Positions 8,522-16,827 of a DNA stretch of 49,466 bases are shown one piece after another. A model generated the notes under the pieces. The model was not told the DNA's origin and did not search any database. It was given only the letters and a program-made list of their open reading frames with translations. The DNA lies in contig SDZD01000049.1 of the NCBI GenBank assembly GCA_004172935.1, positions 1 through 49,466 of the forward strand. The letters run 5' to 3'. A program made the translations under genes and the position numbers. The stretch is from a bacterium. GTDB taxonomy: Bacteria; Armatimonadota; Abditibacteriia; Abditibacteriales; Abditibacteriaceae. Position 1 is the first letter of the stretch. Each line of letters begins with the position of its first letter.

Positions 8522-8959
8522 ATGGCACGAATGGACCCCTTGAGGAGCGCCACTTTGATAGGTAATGGGATTTATGTAGGTATGTGCCTTTTTGTGCTGT
8601 GTGGGTTAGGCTACTTCCTTGGATTAGCTCCTGTCTCTGGTCCTGACTCCCAGTTGGATGGCTCAATTGATGGCCTTATCGAAACGGAAGTTCCTTTAGG
8701 GGCTTCGACTGCACAGGTGAAAGCGTGGCTCGTCGCGAAAAAAGTCAACATAATCGTCTACAATAATAAAGACTTAGATTATGAATCGGTAGTCGTGTAT
8801 AGCCAATTCAAGCCGAGCCAACTTTCAGGAATTATTTCAACGCGCCTCGATACTGGGCGCTCTTTTCTTGCTTACCACTCCACGGCCATCACTTTCTTTT
8901 TCGATAAGAAAGGCGGTCTGATCGGGCATTCAATACAGCGCGGCAGTATTAGTCTTTGA
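8522..8959 (+). CDS. Hypothetical membrane-anchored small protein
   Basis: This 145-residue protein is not assigned to a family. One hydrophobic helix (residues about 13-36) anchors it in the membrane. The exported part contains IETEVPLGASTAQVKAWLVAKK, a beta strand, 'P-x-G-x-S-x-x-x-V' turn and helix. This vaguely recalls the start of the SmpA/OmlA (BamE-like) fold, but that is only a resemblance. Several predicted beta strands follow (VVVYSQFK, ITFFFDKKGGLIGHSI). It ends 13 bases before the VOC gene and could share a transcript with it. A TATAAT 6 bases upstream suggests leaderless expression. Confidence 0.72.
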   Translation: MARMDPLRSATLIGNGIYVGMCLFVLCGLGYFLGLAPVSGPDSQLDGSIDGLIETEVPLGASTAQVKAWLVAKKVNIIVYNNKDLDYESVVVYSQFKPSQLSGIISTRLDTGRSFLAYHSTAITFFFDKKGGLIGHSIQRGSISL

Positions 8960-8972
8960 TTTGGGATTTGCC

Positions 8973-9344
8973 ATGACGCACAGCGAAATTCGTATTGGCG
9001 ACATCACCTTCGATACCCTGAGTACGCAGTTGATGGCGGAGTTTTGGGCGGCGGTGCTGGGTTTCGAGTCTCAGGTGGTGACGGCGGAGTTCGCTTCCAT
9101 TATTGACCCTGCCGGGCGAGGGCCGCGCTGTTGTTTTCAGAAGGTGGATACGCCCAAGCTGGGCAAGAACCGCGTTCATCTCGATTTGCACACTTGCGAT
9201 ATGGAAGGCGAAGTCGCGCGCATCGTGGCGCTGGGGGCGACTTTAGTCGCGCGGCGAGAGGATGAGGGGGTAGTGTGGACGGTGATGCTCGATATTGAGG
9301 GCAATGAATTTTGTGTGCAGCCGCCGCCACCGGGAAGCCAATGA
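8973..9344 (+). CDS. VOC family (glyoxalase-like) protein
   Basis: A 123-residue single-module vicinal-oxygen-chelate protein of the Glyoxalase_6-like group. Two beta-alpha-beta-beta-beta units are recognisable: ITFDTLSTQLMAEFWAAVLGF in the first half, and NRVHLDLHTCDMEGEVARIVALGAT with DIEGNEFCVQP in the second. The His in VHLDL and the Glu in GNEFCV are the usual metal-ligand positions. Substrates of such small stand-alone members are rarely known. The ATG at 8973 is preferred over an in-frame TTG at 8961. The TGA stop overlaps a possible ATG of the next gene (ATGA at 9341), consistent with translational coupling. Confidence 0.85.
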   Translation: MTHSEIRIGDITFDTLSTQLMAEFWAAVLGFESQVVTAEFASIIDPAGRGPRCCFQKVDTPKLGKNRVHLDLHTCDMEGEVARIVALGATLVARREDEGVVWTVMLDIEGNEFCVQPPPPGSQ

Positions 9345-9379
9345 TTGGAGCGGGAGTTGCGCTGTTGCGCGACGACATC

Positions 9380-9850
9380 ATGACTACTCGTTGCCATTTT
9401 GCCTCGTTTACTGCGCTGGGGATGTTGGTGGGGGCGACATTATTGCCCGCATCCCTCGCCCATGCCGATCTGGGTTTTTGGAGTAAGGCGCTGATTGGCA
9501 CGTGGCGCCATCCCAGTAACGGCGATGTGTACCGTTTCAACTCGAACGCGACTTACACCTTTACGGCGGGGAAGGCCAACGCGCGTAGCGGACAGTTGTC
9601 GCATTCGGGGTATTGGAAAATCGCGCAGCCTACCGAACGCGAAAGCGGTGGTAGCATGGAAGGGCCAGTGGCTCTGGTGGTTAAGCCGCGTTCTCGTGTT
9701 GTGCTTCGTAGTGGGCGCAAGGTTACTGTGGCAACCACTCGCTCGTTTCGACTTGTTGTGGATGTGGCTTTCAAAAGCCACGGTGACGAGCGCGAAACCG
9801 ACCCTGATTACTACAACATCAGCGGCGTAAAATGGCGTCGGGTGGGGTAG
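9380..9850 (+). CDS. Hypothetical secreted protein
   Basis: The start at 9380 gives MTTRCHFASFTALGMLVGATLLPASLAHA, a signal peptide with an AHA-type cleavage site, and a 156-residue precursor. A more upstream ATG at 9341 overlaps the VOC stop as ATGA but would put 13 extra residues before the signal. The mature part contains LIGTWRHPSNGDVYRFNSNATYTF, the pattern of small lipocalin-like or 'GTW' beta-barrel proteins that start with G-x-W. This is a fold guess only. It lies directly behind the VOC gene and is probably co-transcribed. Confidence 0.72.
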   Translation: MTTRCHFASFTALGMLVGATLLPASLAHADLGFWSKALIGTWRHPSNGDVYRFNSNATYTFTAGKANARSGQLSHSGYWKIAQPTERESGGSMEGPVALVVKPRSRVVLRSGRKVTVATTRSFRLVVDVAFKSHGDERETDPDYYNISGVKWRRVG

Positions 9851-10044
9851 GGAGTGAATTGGTATTTGTCAAATAGTAGGTGACATTGCCAAAACCCCTG
9901 ATTCTTATTTTTGTCTGTAGTTTCATCTCAAGAAAATCTCGATTTGTGGAATAAGTAGCAGCGCGACTTGAGACGATTATGGTCGAATATTTCGTCCCGG
10001 ATGGCTTTGGCTTTTGATTTGACCAGTAGTGATGAGATAGCAAT

Positions 10045-12627
10045 ATGAACGAACCTCAACTGACTGCTTCTGCTCGCGAGACGCAGTTGCCCCCGGCGCC
10101 TACATCCGGGGGCGATAATTATCGGCGTCAGTTGGAAGCCGTGTGTAATAACGCGACGGTGGCTTTGTTCATTATGGACGAAAGGCAGTGCTGCGTTTAT
10201 ATGAATCCTGCCGCAGAGAGGCTGACCGGGTTCACTTTCGATGAGGTAAAAAACAAGCCGCTGCACGATGTCATTCACCACACGCGGCCCGATGGCAGCC
10301 CCTATCCGTTGGAAGATTGCCCGATTGATCGTGCTTTCCCGCTGAACAACAACGTGCAGGGTGAGGAGGTGTTCGTTCATAAAGATGGCAGCTTTTACCC
10401 CGTCGCGTTCACGGCTAGTCCAATCCGCGATGATGGTAACATCGTCGGCACTGTCATTGAGGTGCGTGCTACAGCAGATGAGAAGCGCGATGAGGCCGAA
10501 AGAGCGCGGCTGCTGCAACTGGAAATGGAGGCGCGCGAAGAGATGGAGATCCTTTATGCGCTTGGCAAAACCCTTACTGCCGAACTCGACACCCGCAAAT
10601 TGGTGCAAAGGGTAACGGACGCCGCCACCGAACTCACCGGAGCGCAGTTCGGTGCCTTTTTCCACGAACTCATCGACGATGCCTACACGCTGTACACCAT
10701 TTCTGGTGTGCCACGTGCCGCCTTCGCCAATTTTCCTTTGCCGCGTGCTACCGATTTGCTCGGTCCCACTTTTCATGGTCAGGCCGTTATTCGTATCGCG
10801 GATGTGCGCAAAGACCCGCGCTATGGCAATAACTCGCCCAACTACGGAATGCCGAAAGGGCACTTGCCCGTGGTGAGCTATCTGGCTGTTCCCGTCGTTT
10901 CGCGCTCTGGCGAAGCGTTGGGAGGCTTGCTATTCGGGCATCCCGAAGTCGGGGTTTTCACCGCGCGCCACGAGCGCTTAGTGTTGGGCCTCGCGGGGCA
11001 GACCGCCATCGCCATTGATAACGCGAGTCTCTTTGAAAGCCTGAGTCGCGAACGGGCACGCGCCGAAGATGCCTACGAGCGAACGAGGAGCCTGTTGGAA
11101 AGCATTACCGATGCTTTCTTCGCCCTCGATAACCAGTGGTGCTTCACTTACGTTAACCCCGTTATGGAAGCATTTGTGTCGCTGACTGCCGAGGAGTTGC
11201 TGGGGCGCAATATCTGGGATGTTTTCCCCGAAGCGGCGCGACTGAAGTTTTACGACCAGTATCAGCACGCCATACAACAGCAGGTTTCGGTTATCTTCGA
11301 GGAATTCTATCCGCCACTGAATGCCTGGCTAGAGGTGCGGGCTTATCCGTTGCAGGGTGGACTCTCGGTGTTTTTCCGCGATGTCACCGAGCGCAAGGGC
11401 TACGAGACGGAGAGGGCGCGCTTGCTGACGCAGGAGCAAAAAGCCCGCGAAGATGCCGAACACGCCAACCGCACCAAAGACGAATTTTTAGCCACTCTTT
11501 CGCACGAACTGCGAACCCCGCTCAACGCCATCATCGGTTGGGCCAGCCTCATTGGCGATGAACGTTTGGAAGAGGAAGACAGAGTGCGTGGCATCGAAAC
11601 CATCAAGCGCAACGCCAACTTACAGGCGCAACTCATCGAAGACATTCTCGATGTTTCGCGCATCATCACGGGTAAGTTGCGCCTCGAAGTGCGTACAACC
11701 GATTTGTCCACTGTCATCGAAGGCGCCGTCGAGTCGGTGTTGCCAGCAGCTCAGGCCAAGGGTATCCGTGTGCAGCGCGTTCTCGATTCGGGTGCCAGTC
11801 TGGTTTCGGGCGACCCCAACCGCTTGCAACAGGTGGTTTGGAATTTGTTGACCAATGCCATCAAGTTCACCCCCAGAGATGGGCGCGTTCAGATTCGCCT
11901 GGAGCGCGTCGGTTCGCACATCGAAATTGTCGTGGCCGACACTGGAATGGGTATCGAGCAGGATATGCTGCCGCATGTCTTCGAGCGTTTCCGGCAGGCC
12001 GATTCCAGCTCGACGCGCAGTTTCGGCGGTTTGGGATTGGGCCTCGCCATCGTGCGCCATATCGTCGATATGCACGGTGGCTCGGTCGAGGCCGAAAGCG
12101 AAGGCAAGGACAAAGGCTCGACCTTCATCGTGAAGTTGCCGCTCATGGCGACTCGCTTGCCCGATAGCCCCAATGATGCGGACGAAGAGCGCGTTCATCC
12201 CACCGCTGGCCAAGCCCCCACTCTGGTTTGCCCACCCGAATTGGAAGGGCTGAAAGTGCTGGTCGTCGATGATGATGATGATGCACGTCGGCTGCTATCG
12301 ACTGTGTTGGAAAGCTGCAATGCGCTCGTGAGCGCGGCGAGTAATGTCGCCGACGCACTGGCCGCGATTCAACAGGACGTGCCCGATGTTTTGATTAGCG
12401 ATTTGGGAATGCCCGGCGAAGACGGCTATTCGCTGATTCGCAAGGTGCGCGCATTGCCGCCCGAACAGGGAGGCCACATCCCGGCAGCGGCCCTGACAGC
12501 CTACGCCCGCGTCGAAGATCGCCTTCAAGTGCTGCGCTCCGGCTTCCAAATTCACTTGCCCAAGCCCATCGAACCCGCCGAACTTGTCGCTGTCGTCGCT
12601 AACCTTGCTCAAAGACTCAACCGCTGA
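10045..12627 (+). CDS. Hybrid sensor histidine kinase (PAS-GAF-PAS-HisKA-HATPase-REC)
   Basis: An 860-residue soluble hybrid kinase. Domains in order: PAS (about 30-140, NATVALFIMDERQCCVYMNPAA), GAF (about 170-320), a second PAS (about 345-450, SITDAFFALDNQWCFTYVNP), then HisKA with SHELRTPLNAIIGW. H487 is the phosphorylated histidine. The HATPase_c domain shows NLLTNAIKFTP, DTGMGI and GLGLGLAIV. A C-terminal receiver carries VLVVDDDDDA, phosphoacceptor D786 in SDLGMPG, and the LPKP lysine. No transmembrane segment is seen, so a cytoplasmic signal (redox, light, gas or small ligand through PAS or GAF) is likely. No partner regulator is adjacent; as a hybrid it probably works through a phosphotransfer protein elsewhere or by its own receiver. 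Confidence 0.96.
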   Translation: MNEPQLTASARETQLPPAPTSGGDNYRRQLEAVCNNATVALFIMDERQCCVYMNPAAERLTGFTFDEVKNKPLHDVIHHTRPDGSPYPLEDCPIDRAFPLNNNVQGEEVFVHKDGSFYPVAFTASPIRDDGNIVGTVIEVRATADEKRDEAERARLLQLEMEAREEMEILYALGKTLTAELDTRKLVQRVTDAATELTGAQFGAFFHELIDDAYTLYTISGVPRAAFANFPLPRATDLLGPTFHGQAVIRIADVRKDPRYGNNSPNYGMPKGHLPVVSYLAVPVVSRSGEALGGLLFGHPEVGVFTARHERLVLGLAGQTAIAIDNASLFESLSRERARAEDAYERTRSLLESITDAFFALDNQWCFTYVNPVMEAFVSLTAEELLGRNIWDVFPEAARLKFYDQYQHAIQQQVSVIFEEFYPPLNAWLEVRAYPLQGGLSVFFRDVTERKGYETERARLLTQEQKAREDAEHANRTKDEFLATLSHELRTPLNAIIGWASLIGDERLEEEDRVRGIETIKRNANLQAQLIEDILDVSRIITGKLRLEVRTTDLSTVIEGAVESVLPAAQAKGIRVQRVLDSGASLVSGDPNRLQQVVWNLLTNAIKFTPRDGRVQIRLERVGSHIEIVVADTGMGIEQDMLPHVFERFRQADSSSTRSFGGLGLGLAIVRHIVDMHGGSVEAESEGKDKGSTFIVKLPLMATRLPDSPNDADEERVHPTAGQAPTLVCPPELEGLKVLVVDDDDDARRLLSTVLESCNALVSAASNVADALAAIQQDVPDVLISDLGMPGEDGYSLIRKVRALPPEQGGHIPAAALTAYARVEDRLQVLRSGFQIHLPKPIEPAELVAVVANLAQRLNR

Positions 12628-12638
12628 TAATCGGAAAA

Positions 12639-12698
12639 TTAAACACGGAGAACGCAGAGGAACATAAGAAGCACAGAGAGGGAAATGAGAGGGGGGAT
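12639..12698 (+). repeat. Second copy of the AAACACAGAG-type repeat
   Basis: This stretch matches 6924-6981 over nearly 60 bases with few mismatches; the segment GCAGAGGAACATAAGAAGCA differs by one base between copies. Like the first copy, it lies right behind a plus-strand gene and in front of the 3' end of a minus-strand gene. It lacks the inverted outer arm and the inner palindrome found at 7013-7164. Confidence 0.75.
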
Positions 12699-12714
12699 TG
12701 CCTCTGGCAGCTAA

Positions 12715-13731
12715 TCACGATTTGTCGGCTGAGAGGTCGAGAGGGAGTCCGCCCTTTGGTGGCGAAGGTTGTGTTGGTCTAGTTGGACCGGGAGTTGTGC
12801 CTCGGATGCTTGTGGAGGTACCATCCAGTCCCCAACTGAAAGTCCACTCCGATTTATTGGAGCCAGCGAGGACAATCTCTAGCTGGTTGCTTGGGCCGTT
12901 GCCTGTTGTCGCACCAATGATTTCGACGGGGGTATTGGCAGAGAACGACAGGTTGGAAGTGCCGGGAAGATGGCTAGAGGAAAGTCCGTTCGCCGTCAGG
13001 TTCAATAGTTCTTGCAGCATCGCCTGGGCATCGGGTGAAAGTTGGCTGAAGGTCGTGTTTGCCAACAGAGGGCCAATACTCCTTGCTCCCCGTGTTTCCC
13101 TGCCTTTTAGATCATCCGCATCAGGCTTGAGGTCTTTCAGCTCGTTGGCGATAAAGGACGAATAGGCCAAACGCTTTTGCGACTGCGCAAGGAGTTCTGA
13201 TGATGAACCCTCAATCGCGAAGCCTTTGTTTTGCGATTCCTTCTCGGCGGGGGTAAGAGCTTCGGCAGGGGCCAATAGCAGATGGTCGCCGAATATCCAC
13301 AGCTGGGCCGCGCCTAACCGTGCGGTTGAGGTCAGCACTTTGGCAACAGTCGAGTTTTTCGAGTTAAAAGTGAGATTGATTGGTTTGACACGTCTCACTT
13401 CGATGGGGATTTTGGAGGGAGTTTTACCCGTCGATAGCACCCGGCGAACCTGAGCCACGACAGCATCGGCACTGGCGTTTTCGACTTTGAGGGCGATTGT
13501 TTGGGCGCAAAGCTGACGCACCTTGTCCAGCTTCAAAAAGTTCAGTGCATCTTGAGGGGACGGTGGCGTTTCGGCGTTTCTCGGATTCTTTCCCAGAACC
13601 GTTGGGGGCACAATTTTAGGAGATGTCGGTTCGGCGGCTTGCACTTGTGGGACGAGTAATGGCCCCGCCACGTAACTCAAAACCGCGAAGGCGGACAGAC
13701 TTTTGAATTTCGGAGAGTGAAGTGAGTTCAT
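12715..13731 (-). CDS. Family A exported paralogue 1 (STN-like, PLDLSADKS tail)
   Basis: A 338-residue protein, last in a five-gene paralogous operon. It has a signal peptide (LSYVAGPLLVPQVQAAEP) and a Pro-rich stretch, then an alpha/beta region. The part IEVRRVKPINLTFNSKNSTVAKVLTS...LWIFGDHLLLAPAEALTPAE has the strand-helix-strand pattern of STN-type domains; this is an inference from the pattern. A helical segment, QLSPDAQAMLQELL and a beta region follow. A Pro/Thr linker then ends in LPLDLSADKS. It is closest to paralogue 2, sharing long identical stretches such as NLTFNSKNSTVAKVL. No catalytic motif is visible. A 23-base gap separates it from the next gene, and no Shine-Dalgarno sequence precedes it. 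Confidence 0.85.
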   Translation of the reverse strand: MNSLHSPKFKSLSAFAVLSYVAGPLLVPQVQAAEPTSPKIVPPTVLGKNPRNAETPPSPQDALNFLKLDKVRQLCAQTIALKVENASADAVVAQVRRVLSTGKTPSKIPIEVRRVKPINLTFNSKNSTVAKVLTSTARLGAAQLWIFGDHLLLAPAEALTPAEKESQNKGFAIEGSSSELLAQSQKRLAYSSFIANELKDLKPDADDLKGRETRGARSIGPLLANTTFSQLSPDAQAMLQELLNLTANGLSSSHLPGTSNLSFSANTPVEIIGATTGNGPSNQLEIVLAGSNKSEWTFSWGLDGTSTSIRGTTPGPTRPTQPSPPKGGLPLDLSADKS

Positions 13732-13754
13732 AATCGTTGTGTGCAGCCTGGTTG

Positions 13755-14783
13755 TTAGGATTTACCTGCCGAAAGATCCATTGGTGAGACACCTTTGGGG
13801 GGCGTGGGTTGTGCTGAGCCTGTAGTGGGTTGAGGGCCGCCTCGGATGCTGAGGGTGTGCCCATCCGTTCCCCATTCAAACACCCATGCCGAGTTATTGG
13901 CCCCGGTAAAAAAGGCTTCCAATCGGGTGCGTCCACCGTCAGAGCCTGTGCCACCGACAATTTCGACTGGGATGTTGGGGGAAAATGACAGTTGGGAAAA
14001 AATGCCGGAGTGTTCAGAAAACGAAGTTTTCGTCAGTGCTAGTAATTCTTGTAGCATCGCCTGAGCATCGGGCGAAAGTTGACCCAATTCTGCGTTCGCT
14101 AATAGAGGATCGAGTGACCTCGCTCCCCGTTTCTCACGATCTTGGAGGGTATTCGCATTGGCGGTTGTATTGAGACCAATGCCTTTCAGCTCATTGGCGA
14201 TGAACGACGAGTACGCCGCCCGTTTTTGCATCTGTATGACGCTTTCAGTTGTGCGACTCGTGCCCAGTTGGGTGGCGAAACCTTTGTTTTTGGTTTCCTG
14301 CTCGGCAGGAGTGAGAGCCTCTGCGGGCGCCAATAGCAGGTGGTCGCTAAATAACCACAATTGGGCCGCGCCCAACCGCGCCGTCGAACTCAGCACCTTC
14401 GCCACCGTCGAATTTTTCGAGTTGAAGGTGAGATTGATGGATTTGAGACGCCTGACTTCGATGGGGATTTTGGAGGTTTTTGGGGCTGTTAATAGAGCCT
14501 TGCGAACCTGCGCGACGACGGCATCGGCACTGGCATTATCGACCTTGAGTACCACCGTTTGTTCGCAAATACGCCGCACTTTGTCTAGTTTCAAAAAGTC
14601 CAACGCATCTTGAGCCGTCGGTGGTTTTTCGTCCTTGCCCCCATTCCTTGATACGGGGGCCGGAGGTGTTGACTTGGGCGCTACTGGTTCGGCGCCCAGG
14701 GCTTGTGGAGCGATGAGCGCTCCCGCAACAAGAACTGCGAGAGCAGATAAAATCGACAATTTGGAAAAGTTGGACGAGTTCAT
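13755..14783 (-). CDS. Family A exported paralogue 2 (STN-like, PMDLSAGKS tail)
   Basis: A 342-residue paralogue starting MNSSNFSK; a slightly earlier ATG at 14789 is possible, but MNS is the common start of four family members. The signal peptide is LSALAVLVAGALIAPQALGAEP. The domain order is as in paralogue 1: DALDFLKLDKVRR helix, STN-like region (IEVRRLKSINLTFNSKNS...LWLFSDHLLLAPAEALTPAE), helical KRAAYSSFIANELKGI, QLSPDAQAMLQELL, C-terminal beta part, Pro-rich linker and SPMDLSAGKS. It is probably a recent duplicate of paralogue 1. The function is unknown; the protein is expected in the periplasm or at the cell surface. Confidence 0.85.
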   Translation of the reverse strand: MNSSNFSKLSILSALAVLVAGALIAPQALGAEPVAPKSTPPAPVSRNGGKDEKPPTAQDALDFLKLDKVRRICEQTVVLKVDNASADAVVAQVRKALLTAPKTSKIPIEVRRLKSINLTFNSKNSTVAKVLSSTARLGAAQLWLFSDHLLLAPAEALTPAEQETKNKGFATQLGTSRTTESVIQMQKRAAYSSFIANELKGIGLNTTANANTLQDREKRGARSLDPLLANAELGQLSPDAQAMLQELLALTKTSFSEHSGIFSQLSFSPNIPVEIVGGTGSDGGRTRLEAFFTGANNSAWVFEWGTDGHTLSIRGGPQPTTGSAQPTPPKGVSPMDLSAGKS

Positions 14784-14806
14784 GTGCATGATGACACAGC
14801 TTTGGC

Positions 14807-15781
14807 TCAGGATTTACCAGCTGATAGGTCGAGGGGGAGCAGTGAAGATTTGGGGGCAGCGGGTTGGCGGGGCCTAAAGCCAGCGCTAAATGCGCCATCG
14901 TTGCCATTGAGGAGCCACTTCATGTTCTGGCCTGGTGTGGGAAAGTCCAATCTCAACATGCCCTCCTGGTCGGTGCTAAAGCGAGCTATTGTATCCAGTG
15001 AGAATTCGAGTGGAGTGAACGAATAGGTTTCTCCTCCGGTACTCCTGGTATTCATTTCGTTTATTGAATTCGTGATGGATTGATTTTTGTCGTTGACCAA
15101 CTCTTGCAACATCGCCTGAGCAGCGGGCGATAGTTGTTTCGCAATGATTCCGTTGGTTGCAGCATCAGTAGAGAGGGGGATATTCGTTGGAGCTATCCCA
15201 GCGCCTTGGGCAAGTGCGCGATTAACTTCGTCAACGATAAAAGACGAAAAAGCCTTGTGCTTAAGTCGGTCGAGCGTACGACGCCCGGTAGGTATTAAGA
15301 GAGGCCACGATGAGCCGAACCCATTTTTGAGGTTGTTCCGCTCTTCAGGCGTAAGTGCCATTTCGGGAGCGAGCAGGGCGTAGTCTTCAAAAATCCATAC
15401 GCGCGCCCCGGCTAGAATCGCTGCTGAGTTCAGGACGCGTCCCACAGTCGAGCCTTTGACTCCGATGCTGAGTCGCACGGGAAGCACGTCGCGTACTTCG
15501 ATGCGCGCCACCACGGAAGGTTTACGCGCTGCCAGAGTTTTTTGAACACGTTCGACAATTTCGTTGGCAGTGAGACCTTCCACCTTCAAATCGAGTGGGG
15601 TTTTATAAACCCCCTGCATCAGCGCCGCCCGCAGAAACTTAGGGGCATCCTCCTGCGAAGTGGCGGTGATAACAGGTGTGTCATCTGCATTAGCTTGTGG
15701 TGTGGCAAAAGCCAACAGCGAGATGCCCATAGACAACAGGGCGGCACATCTTCCCAACATGTGAGTGCGAGGTGAGTTCAT
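14807..15781 (-). CDS. Family A exported paralogue 3 (STN-like, PLDLSAGKS tail)
   Basis: A 324-residue member. The start MNSPRTHMLGR at 15781 is chosen because it matches the other members and leaves a 17-base gap to the upstream gene. A longer frame to 15844 would overlap that gene and push the signal peptide inward. The signal is CAALLSMGISLLAFATPQANADD. The core PLDLKVEGLTANEIVERVQKT and IEVRDVLPVRLSIGVKGS...WIFEDYALLAPEMALTPEE is nearly the same as in paralogue 5. The conserved segment here reads QLSPAAQAMLQELV. It ends in LLPLDLSAGKS after a short Ala/Pro-rich linker. No catalytic residues are apparent. Confidence 0.85.
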   Translation of the reverse strand: MNSPRTHMLGRCAALLSMGISLLAFATPQANADDTPVITATSQEDAPKFLRAALMQGVYKTPLDLKVEGLTANEIVERVQKTLAARKPSVVARIEVRDVLPVRLSIGVKGSTVGRVLNSAAILAGARVWIFEDYALLAPEMALTPEERNNLKNGFGSSWPLLIPTGRRTLDRLKHKAFSSFIVDEVNRALAQGAGIAPTNIPLSTDAATNGIIAKQLSPAAQAMLQELVNDKNQSITNSINEMNTRSTGGETYSFTPLEFSLDTIARFSTDQEGMLRLDFPTPGQNMKWLLNGNDGAFSAGFRPRQPAAPKSSLLPLDLSAGKS

Positions 15782-15798
15782 GAGGGTGGGCACCGTGA

Positions 15799-16809
15799 TT
15801 ATTGGAACTGGGACATTGCCGGGCGCGGTTTTTCGACGCTCCAACGGTTGACATCCGTGCGTTCTGTGGTGGTTCCTTCTTTGATGTTTTGAAGGCGTAA
15901 CTCTGTTTGCCTGTCTTTCATATCGTTGAAGCCGACGATTGTAGAAGGCGTGATGGTTTTCAAGGCGTTCGCGAGCTGTTCAGGGCGGTAATAGCGTATT
16001 TTAAGCAGCTCTTTCAGATTTTCCTGAGTCGCGGGGCTGAGTTCGCCAAAAGTTAGTTCGTAGGGCCAGGGGCGCGCCTCTCTGGCCGCCATTTCCTTGA
16101 ACATTTCCTCCCGCGCTTTGGTTCTTTCTTCGGGAGTCATGTTGGGGCGCATGGCGGGATTTGAAGTCGGTTGCTCGGAAACAGGAGCGGGAGCAGGCAC
16201 TCCTTTGGCGGCAAGTAGGGTCTTGATTTCGCTGCCCGCAATCGAAACGGCGCTATCAATCATAAGCCTCGTTGGGTCCCAGGGGCCGCCCCGATTTAAG
16301 CCGCCGGAAATGACGATAGCACCGTTATTCTGTGCGAAGGTACTTTTCTGCCACTCGCCGCCTTTGCTGTCCTGAATGGCGGCTTTTTCTTCGGGCGAAA
16401 GCATGTTTTCGGGGCCGAGCACGAGGCGACCGGGGAACACCCACAGACTTGTATCGGCTAAATCGGCCAAGGCCAATAGGGTCGGTCCCAGCGGAGCTTG
16501 CTTCAACACGAAAGTCGAGCGGTTGGCGTCCTTGCTGCGCACCTCGATTAATGGAGCGTCTTCACCCATCGCTTTCCTGACATGGGTGACTACATCTTTG
16601 GTCGAAGAACCCGTTTCGTTCCAATCGAGGGGCTTATTCCACAAGCGCATCACGCGCAGTGCCCGGAGCGCGTCATCGAAATTTTTCTGATGCTCGGCTG
16701 TGGAAAGAGTGGTGACTGCTGGCGCTACGTTGTCGGCCGCCGGGGTTTGAGCATAAGCCACACCGCCCAAAAGCGTTGCGGCCAAAGTGAACGAGAAATA
16801 ACGTTTCAT
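15799..16809 (-). CDS. Family A exported paralogue 4 (divergent, no tail)
   Basis: A 336-residue divergent member inside the same operon. It has a signal peptide (MKRYFSFTLAATLLGGVAYAQ). Family features remain recognisable: NKPLDWNETGSSTKDVVTHVRKA, the IEVRSKDANRSTFVLKQAPLG...SLWVFPGRLVLGPENMLSPEE region and ELSPATQENLKELLKI. It carries an insertion with a charged helix (MTPEERTKAREEMFKEMAAREA) and lacks the PLDLSAGKS tail, ending in RPAMSQFQ instead. Its place between members 3 and 5 with gaps of only 17 and 18 bases indicates co-expression. It may have a different partner or position in a shared assembly. Confidence 0.82.
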   Translation of the reverse strand: MKRYFSFTLAATLLGGVAYAQTPAADNVAPAVTTLSTAEHQKNFDDALRALRVMRLWNKPLDWNETGSSTKDVVTHVRKAMGEDAPLIEVRSKDANRSTFVLKQAPLGPTLLALADLADTSLWVFPGRLVLGPENMLSPEEKAAIQDSKGGEWQKSTFAQNNGAIVISGGLNRGGPWDPTRLMIDSAVSIAGSEIKTLLAAKGVPAPAPVSEQPTSNPAMRPNMTPEERTKAREEMFKEMAAREARPWPYELTFGELSPATQENLKELLKIRYYRPEQLANALKTITPSTIVGFNDMKDRQTELRLQNIKEGTTTERTDVNRWSVEKPRPAMSQFQ

Positions 16810-16827
16810 GGATTAAAAAGCAGATGT

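Noticed and set aside
10045..12627. Several long frames on the opposite strand of the histidine kinase gene
   Set aside because: They mirror the codon bias of the real gene and have no recognised domain.
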